From Paraburkholderia sacchari (GTDB lineage: Bacteria; Pseudomonadota; Gammaproteobacteria; Burkholderiales; Burkholderiaceae): a stretch of DNA of 64,000 nt. The stretch lies in NCBI RefSeq assembly GCF_000785435.2, contig NZ_JTDB02000002.1, forward strand, positions 621,660 through 685,659, in the 5' to 3' direction. Made by a program: the position numbers and the translations under genes. The notes under the pieces were generated by a model. It made no database searches and was not told where the DNA came from. It saw only the letters and a program-made list of their open reading frames with translations. Position 1 is the first letter of the stretch; every line of letters starts with the position of its first letter. Shown one piece after another: positions 59,141-64,000 of the stretch.

Positions 59141-59155
59141 TGTAGTTTTTCTACT
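59141..59155. promoter_or_regulatory. HexR-like operator upstream of edd
   Basis: TGTAGTTTTTCTACT, with symmetric arms GTAG/CTAC around five T, resembles the site at 59008 in opposite orientation. It lies 77 bases before the edd start codon, in place to control edd transcription. Confidence 0.6.
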
Positions 59156-59231
59156 AACATCGCCGCATCGCTGACCGGATCGCGCGATGCGTCCCCGAGC
59201 GTCCCGCGAGATAAAAATGGAAGGAGATTCG

Positions 59232-61112
59232 ATGGTTTCCCCGCATTCGCATTTGATGAAGGTCACGCGGCGCGTGATCGAGCGCAGCAAGCCGACACGC
59301 GAGGCCTATCTCGCGCGCATCGAGGCGGCGCAGGATCGTTTTCCGGCGCGCGGCGCGCTGTCGTGCGCGAATCTCGCCCACGGTTTCGCCGGTCTCGAAG
59401 GGCGCGACAAGATCGCCATCAAGGCGATCCGCGAACCGAACATCGGCATCGTCTCGTCCTATAACGAGATGCTTTCGGCGCACGCCCCCTACAAAGATTT
59501 CCCCGAGATCATCAAGAAGGCCGCTCGCGAAGTGGGCGGCGTCGCGCAGTTCGCGGGCGGCGTACCCGCGATGTGCGATGGCGTCACGCAAGGCAACGCC
59601 GGTATGGAACTGTCGCTGTTCTCGCGCGAAGTGATCGCGATGAGCACGGCCGTTGCGCTCACGCACAACATGTTCGACGCGGCGCTGTGCCTGGGCGTGT
59701 GCGACAAGATCGTGCCGGGTCTGCTGATCGGCGCGCTGCAATTCGGCCATCTGCCCACGATTTTCGTGCCCGCCGGCCCGATGACAAGCGGCATTTCGAA
59801 CGACGACAAAGCGAAGGTGCGCCAGAAATTCGCGACGGGCCAGTGCGATCGCGAGGCGCTGCTCGAATCCGAGGCCGCCGCATACCACGGCCACGGCACC
59901 TGTACGTTCTACGGCACGGCCAACAGCAATCAAATGCTGATGGAGGTCATGGGCCTGCATTTGCCGGGCTCGGCATTCATCCATCCGCATACGCCGCTGC
60001 GCGATGAACTTACGGCAGCGGCTGCGCGCCGCGTGCTCGAACTCACCGTCGAGCGCGGCAACTACACGCCGATCGGCCACGTGATCGACGAGAAGGCGGT
60101 GATCAACGGCATCGTCGCGCTGATGGCGACGGGCGGCTCGACCAACCATACGCTGCATCTCGTGGCGATGGCGCGCGCGGCGGGCATCATCATCGACTGG
60201 AACGACTTCGACGAGCTTTCGGCTGCGGTGCCGCTGCTCGCGCGCGTCTATCCGAACGGCAAGGCCGATGTGAACCATTTCCATGCGGCGGGCGGCATCG
60301 CCTTCCTCGTGCGCGAGCTGCTCGACGGCGGCCTGCTTCACGAAGACGTGAAGACGGTGGCGGGCGAGGGCCTGCGCCACTACACCGAAGAGCCGAAGCT
60401 GCTCGACGGCAAGCTCACGTGGGTGCCGGCGGTCGAGAAGAGCGCTGACACGGCTGTGCTGCGTCCGCTTCCCGAGCCGTTCCAGCCCGACGGCGGCCTG
60501 CGTCTGATGCAAGGCCGCATCGGCCGCGGCGTCATCAAGATTTCGGCGGTGGCGCCCGATCATCGCCTCGTGCGCGCGCCGGCCGTCGTGTTCGATTCGC
60601 AGGAGGCCGTGCAGGAAGCGTTCGATCGCGGCGAACTCGAACGCGATTTCGTGGCCGTCGTGCGCTTCCAGGGCGCGCGCGCCAATGGCATGCCGGAATT
60701 GCACCGCCTCACGCCGCTGCTCGGCGTGCTGCAGGACAAGGGCTTTCACGTTGCGCTCGTGACCGATGGGCGCATGTCGGGCGCGTCGGGAAAGGTGCCG
60801 GCCGTGATCCACGTTTCGCCCGAAACGCTGCTGCATGGGCCGATTGGCAAGGTGCGCGATGGCGACATCGTCGTGATCGATGCGGTCGCTGGCGTGCTGG
60901 ACGTGGAAGTGGACGAGGCCGAATGGAGTGCGCGCCCGGTTGCGCAGCCCGCGCACCAGGAGAGCAACGAAGTGGGCTTCGGCCGCGAACTGTTCGGCGT
61001 ATTCCGCGCCGCTGCCGCGCCGGCTGAGCTGGGTGCGTCGGTGTTCGGACCGCTTGTCGGCGAAGCGCCGGCTACGCCAGCGACTGCCGCTGCCGCACGC
61101 GCGACGCACTGA
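59232..61112 (+). CDS. edd: Phosphogluconate dehydratase (6-phosphogluconate dehydratase)
   Basis: A 626-residue IlvD/Edd-family iron-sulphur enzyme, dehydrating 6-phosphogluconate to KDPG. Cluster ligands are expected at [23 protein letters not shown] and [52 protein letters not shown] and [22 protein letters not shown] are further Edd features. ATG 59232 is chosen because GGAAGGAG ends seven bases upstream; ATG 59217 and 59187 are also in frame. The last 50 residues are Ala-rich. eda follows after 35 bp. Confidence 0.95.
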   Translation: MVSPHSHLMKVTRRVIERSKPTREAYLARIEAAQDRFPARGALSCANLAHGFAGLEGRDKIAIKAIREPNIGIVSSYNEMLSAHAPYKDFPEIIKKAAREVGGVAQFAGGVPAMCDGVTQGNAGMELSLFSREVIAMSTAVALTHNMFDAALCLGVCDKIVPGLLIGALQFGHLPTIFVPAGPMTSGISNDDKAKVRQKFATGQCDREALLESEAAAYHGHGTCTFYGTANSNQMLMEVMGLHLPGSAFIHPHTPLRDELTAAAARRVLELTVERGNYTPIGHVIDEKAVINGIVALMATGGSTNHTLHLVAMARAAGIIIDWNDFDELSAAVPLLARVYPNGKADVNHFHAAGGIAFLVRELLDGGLLHEDVKTVAGEGLRHYTEEPKLLDGKLTWVPAVEKSADTAVLRPLPEPFQPDGGLRLMQGRIGRGVIKISAVAPDHRLVRAPAVVFDSQEAVQEAFDRGELERDFVAVVRFQGARANGMPELHRLTPLLGVLQDKGFHVALVTDGRMSGASGKVPAVIHVSPETLLHGPIGKVRDGDIVVIDAVAGVLDVEVDEAEWSARPVAQPAHQESNEVGFGRELFGVFRAAAAPAELGASVFGPLVGEAPATPATAAAARATH

Positions 61113-61147
61113 GCGACAAACTGAATTCATCATCAAGGAGCCTGATC

Positions 61148-61789
61148 ATGGCAACAAGCACGGTGGCCGACATTGTCCGCCTCGGCCCGGTGATCCCGGT
61201 GCTGGCATTCGACACGCCCGAGCAGGGCGAGCACGTTTCGCGCGCGCTGCATGCGGGCGGCGTTAAGGTATTGGAGATCACGCTGCGCACGGCGGCCGGT
61301 CTCGAAGCAATCGAGCGCGCTGCGCAGATCGCGCCGGACATCGTCGTGGGCGTGGGTACGATCACGAAGCCCGAGCATTGCGCGCTCGCGAAGAAGGCCG
61401 GCGCGAAGTTCGGCGTCTCGCCGGGCCTCACGCGCGAGATTCATCAGGCGTCGCTCGATGCGGGGCTGCCGCTGCTGCCCGGCGTCATGACGCCGACGGA
61501 CATCATCGTGGCGATGGAACTCGGCTACGAGATCGTCAAGTTTTTCCCCGCGGTGCCGGCGGGCGGCCTCAACATGCTGCAGGCTTTCCATGGCCCGTTC
61601 CCGACGCTAAAGTTTTGCCCCACGGGCGGCATCACGTCCGAATCGGCGATCAACTTCCTCGCGCTGCCCAACGTGGTTTGCGTGGGCGGCTCGTGGCTCA
61701 CGCCGAAGGCGGCGCTCGCCGCCCAGGACTGGGCCGAAGTGACGCGTCTCGCACGCGCCGCGAGCGAGCTGGCGCGCCCGGTGCGCTGA
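61148..61789 (+). CDS. eda: KDPG aldolase (2-dehydro-3-deoxy-phosphogluconate aldolase)
   Basis: A 213-residue class I aldolase splitting KDPG into pyruvate and glyceraldehyde 3-phosphate. The catalytic Glu43 is in KVLEITLRTAAGLEAI, and the Schiff-base Lys131 in YEIVKFFPA; GVGTITKPE, SPGLT and PTGGITSESAINFLALPNVVCVGGSW complete the barrel. ITLRT marks it as KDPG rather than KDPGal aldolase, unlike dgoA at 14165. The ribosome site AAGGAGCC precedes the ATG. A large hairpin separates it from gntP. Confidence 0.96.
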   Translation: MATSTVADIVRLGPVIPVLAFDTPEQGEHVSRALHAGGVKVLEITLRTAAGLEAIERAAQIAPDIVVGVGTITKPEHCALAKKAGAKFGVSPGLTREIHQASLDAGLPLLPGVMTPTDIIVAMELGYEIVKFFPAVPAGGLNMLQAFHGPFPTLKFCPTGGITSESAINFLALPNVVCVGGSWLTPKAALAAQDWAEVTRLARAASELARPVR

Positions 61790-61848
61790 AGTTGCATGTG
61801 GCGGGCGGTATTCCGGGCGTTCGCGCCCCGATTTAGATCTGCTGCATT

Positions 61849-61942
61849 CGCGAGCCGCGCAGGCCGCGCCCTTCGGGGCGCATGGCCTGCGCGGCTCGCG
61901 CGTCTGCGCTTGTTTTTCGCTCGTTTTTCAGGCACGCGGCTC
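61849..61942 (+). terminator. Very stable hairpin between eda and gntP, with UUCG loop
   Basis: A 17-bp perfect stem, CGCGAGCCGCGCAGGCC (61849-61865) with its complement at 61884-61900, continues into GCGCCC (61866-61871), loop TTCG, GGGCGC (61876-61881), with only a two-base bulge (61882-61883). T-rich runs follow some 15-30 bases later (TTGTTTTTCGCTCGTTTTTC). It acts as terminator or 3' stabiliser of edd-eda. Confidence 0.75.
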
Positions 61943-62071
61943 GGAAAGCCGCTATAACCTCTACAATCCCGGACCCTCGACAGCCGAACTCTTCCGTGCA
62001 GCGTGGTGACGCGTGGTGACGTGCTCGCGCCGCTGCGGAAGAACAAAGACAACTAACAGGAGAAGAGCCTC

Positions 62072-63433
62072 ATGGGAGTGGCCCACGGCAGTACGCTGCT
62101 GATTTACGCGGTCGTTGCGATCGCTGCGCTGATCTTCATGATCACGCGCTGGAAGGTTTATCCGTTCCTCGTCCTGATCATCGTTTCGTTGCTGCTCGGC
62201 CTGGTTGCCGGCATGCCGATGGATACGATCGTCAAATCGTTCGAAACCGGCAACGGCAATACGCTCGGCCACATTGCCATCGTGGTGGGCCTCGGCACCA
62301 TGCTCGGCAAGATGATGGCGGAATCGGGCGGCGCCGAGCGCGTCGCCACGACGCTGATCCGCTGGTTCGGCGAGAAGAACATCCACTGGGCGATGATGTT
62401 CGTCGCGATCATCGTGGGCTTGCCGGTGTTCTTCGAAGTCGGCTTCGTGCTGCTGATTCCGATCGCGTTCAACGTCGCCAAACGCACCGGCAAATCGCTG
62501 CTGCTGGTCGGCCTGCCGATGGTGGCGGGGCTGTCCGTCGTGCACGGCCTGATTCCGCCGCACCCGGCCGCGCTGCTCGCGGTGCAGGCGTATCACGCCG
62601 ACATCGGCAAGACCATCGCTTACGGCCTGATCGTCGGGGTTCCGACCGCGATCGTCGCCGGCCCGCTGTTCGCGCTGCTCATCCATCGCGCGATCAAGCT
62701 GCCCGAGAACAATCCGCTCGCGGACCAGTTCATCGGCGACATGAAGATCAAGGCCGATCACGAGCTGCCCAGCTTCGGCATCACGCTCTTCACGATCCTG
62801 CTGCCCGTGATCCTGATGCTGGTCGGCAGTTGGGCCGACCTCGTGTTCACGCCCAAGACCTTGCCGAACAGTCTGCTGCACTTTGTCGGCACCTCGGACG
62901 TCGCGCTGCTGATTGCCGTGCTGGTCAGCTTCTGGACCTTCGGCGCGCAACGCGGCTTCAACCGCGCGCAGATCCAGAAGTTCTGCGGCGACTGCCTCGC
63001 ACCGATCGCGGGCATCACGCTCATCGTGGGCGCGGGCGGCGGCTTCGGCCGCGTGCTGATGGACGGTGGTATCTCGAAGGAGATCGTCGCGGTGGCGCAG
63101 TCGGCGCATCTTTCGCCGCTGCTGTTCGGCTGGTTCGTTGCGGCGCTGATCCGTCTCGCGACCGGCTCGGCTACCGTTGCCATGACGACGGCCTGCGGCA
63201 TCGTCGCGCCGGTTGCGGCCGCGAGCGGCGCGGCTGTGAGCCCTGAGCTGCTGGTGCTCGCGACGGGCTCGGGCTCGCTGATCTTTTCGCACGTCAACGA
63301 CGGCGGCTTCTGGCTGATCAAGGAATACTTCGGCATGACGGTCGGCCAGACCTTCAAGACCTGGTCGCTGTGCGAGACTATCATTTCGCTGATGGGCCTC
63401 GGACTGACTTTCGTGCTGGCGAGCGTGGTGTAA
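62072..63433 (+). CDS. gntP: Gluconate permease, GntP family
   Basis: A 453-residue inner-membrane gluconate:proton symporter with about 12-14 helices. Family stretches are KVYPFLVLIIVSLLLGLVAGMP, GNTLGHIAIVVGLGTMLGKMMAESGGAERVA, GLPVFFEVGFVLLIPIAF, GLIPPHPAALLAVQAYHADIGKTIAYGLIVGVP and GSATVAMTTACGIVAP. The ribosome site AGGAGAAGAGC precedes ATG 62072. It brings in gluconate for GntK, encoded 18 bp downstream, so the two form an operon next to edd-eda. Confidence 0.95.
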   Translation: MGVAHGSTLLIYAVVAIAALIFMITRWKVYPFLVLIIVSLLLGLVAGMPMDTIVKSFETGNGNTLGHIAIVVGLGTMLGKMMAESGGAERVATTLIRWFGEKNIHWAMMFVAIIVGLPVFFEVGFVLLIPIAFNVAKRTGKSLLLVGLPMVAGLSVVHGLIPPHPAALLAVQAYHADIGKTIAYGLIVGVPTAIVAGPLFALLIHRAIKLPENNPLADQFIGDMKIKADHELPSFGITLFTILLPVILMLVGSWADLVFTPKTLPNSLLHFVGTSDVALLIAVLVSFWTFGAQRGFNRAQIQKFCGDCLAPIAGITLIVGAGGGFGRVLMDGGISKEIVAVAQSAHLSPLLFGWFVAALIRLATGSATVAMTTACGIVAPVAAASGAAVSPELLVLATGSGSLIFSHVNDGGFWLIKEYFGMTVGQTFKTWSLCETIISLMGLGLTFVLASVV

Positions 63434-63451
63434 AGAGACGAGGGTGCGGCA

Positions 63452-63955
63452 ATGATTCTGATCGCGATGGGAGTGTCGGGGGCGGGCAAGACCCGCATTG
63501 GCGAGTTGCTGGCCGAGCGCCTGCACTGCAGCTTCACCGACGGCGACGCTTTCCACAGCGAAGCCAACAAGAAGAAGATGCACGACGGCATCCCGCTCAC
63601 CGACGACGACCGCTGGCCCTGGCTGCGCACGATCCGCGCGGCCATCGAGGAAAAGCAGCGTGCGCACGAGACGGCCGTGTTCACGTGCTCGTCGCTCAAG
63701 CGCTCGTACCGCGATATCCTGCGCGGCAGCGACCGCGACGTGTTCTTCGTTTACCTGAAGGGCAGCTTCGAGGTGTTGCACGAGCGCCTCGCGTCGCGCA
63801 CGGGCCACTTCTTCGATCCGTCCTTGCTGCAAAGCCAGCTCGACACGCTCGAAGCGCCGGACCCGGACGAGGCAATCGAGGTGAGCATCGAGCACACGCC
63901 CGAGCAGATCGTCGATGAGGTGATCCGGCAGATGGAGACGCGCGGCGCGAGTTGA
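63452..63955 (+). CDS. gntK: Gluconokinase
   Basis: A 167-residue thermoresistant-type gluconate kinase, making 6-phosphogluconate for Edd. The P-loop is GVSGAGKT (residues 7-14), followed by DGDAFHSEANKKKMHDGIPLTDDDRWPWL and CSSLKRSYRDILRG, all diagnostic of GntK. Length is normal. It is the last complete gene in the window; the 45 bases after it hold no recognisable feature before the sequence ends. Confidence 0.96.
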   Translation: MILIAMGVSGAGKTRIGELLAERLHCSFTDGDAFHSEANKKKMHDGIPLTDDDRWPWLRTIRAAIEEKQRAHETAVFTCSSLKRSYRDILRGSDRDVFFVYLKGSFEVLHERLASRTGHFFDPSLLQSQLDTLEAPDPDEAIEVSIEHTPEQIVDEVIRQMETRGAS

Positions 63956-64000
63956 TCGCTTCGTGTGGACGTGAAGGACGTAAAAAAGGCGCTTCGTTCA

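Noticed and set aside
61961..63895. A 644-codon frame opposite gntP and gntK
   Set aside because: Antisense to two clear genes; Arg/Asp/Gln-rich product without fold signatures.

Overview
The window is a GC-rich chromosomal segment from a betaproteobacterium of the Burkholderiaceae, most likely Paraburkholderia or a close relative. The evidence is the codon usage, a Burkholderia-type porin, the block fur / bamE / dapB / exbB-exbD / leuS / lptE / holA / proA, and a complete Entner-Doudoroff gluconate module. I saw no insertion sequence, prophage, CRISPR array, tRNA or rRNA. The window begins inside a LysR gene and ends just after gntK.

Layout. 0-7 kb: partial LysR regulator, general porin, periplasmic CHRD protein, alpha/beta hydrolase, EcsC-like protein, and a 14-TM drug exporter with its MarR regulator. 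7.2-11.6 kb: a D-amino-acid cluster with a D-serine-dehydratase-like PLP enzyme divergent from an RpiR regulator, then an N-acyl-D-amino-acid deacylase and a RidA protein. 12-22.7 kb: a sugar-acid operon (IclR, DgoK, DgoA, SDR, AraFGH importer, SDR, SMP-30 lactonase, aldose epimerase) that fits oxidative D-galactose and/or L-arabinose use through KDPGal. It lacks an aldonate dehydratase. 22.8-29.3 kb: pyrF, a strongly folded intergenic stretch ending in a terminator (candidate small RNA), a cupin gene with an in-frame stop, pncC, pgpA, thiL and malic enzyme maeB.

29.6-49.5 kb: a secreted Sa/barnase-type ribonuclease with a downstream barstar inhibitor; rsmE; a VOC protein; tkt and gap; a FadR-type GntR regulator divergent from dctA-allA, with matching operator palindromes; then fur, bamE, dapB, exbBD, leuS, lptE, holA, proA and hemJ-like. 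50.8-57.9 kb: one 2360-residue trimeric autotransporter adhesin built of tandem 699-bp and 228-bp repeats, behind an AT-richer upstream region of almost 0.9 kb. 58-64 kb: hexR divergent from edd-eda-gntP-gntK, with two HexR-like operators between them.

Working together: gluconate uptake (GntP), phosphorylation (GntK), dehydration (Edd) and cleavage (Eda) feed pyruvate and glyceraldehyde 3-phosphate into Gap, Tkt and MaeB metabolism. The DgoKA branch delivers the same products from galactonate. The most noteworthy items are the candidate structured RNA at about 23.78-23.99 kb, the paired GntR operators linking C4-dicarboxylate uptake to ureidoglycolate lyase, the RNase/barstar pair, the D-amino-acid cluster with its palindromes, and the near-identical macro-repeats of the adhesin. 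All functions are inferred from reading the sequence; no database search was run.
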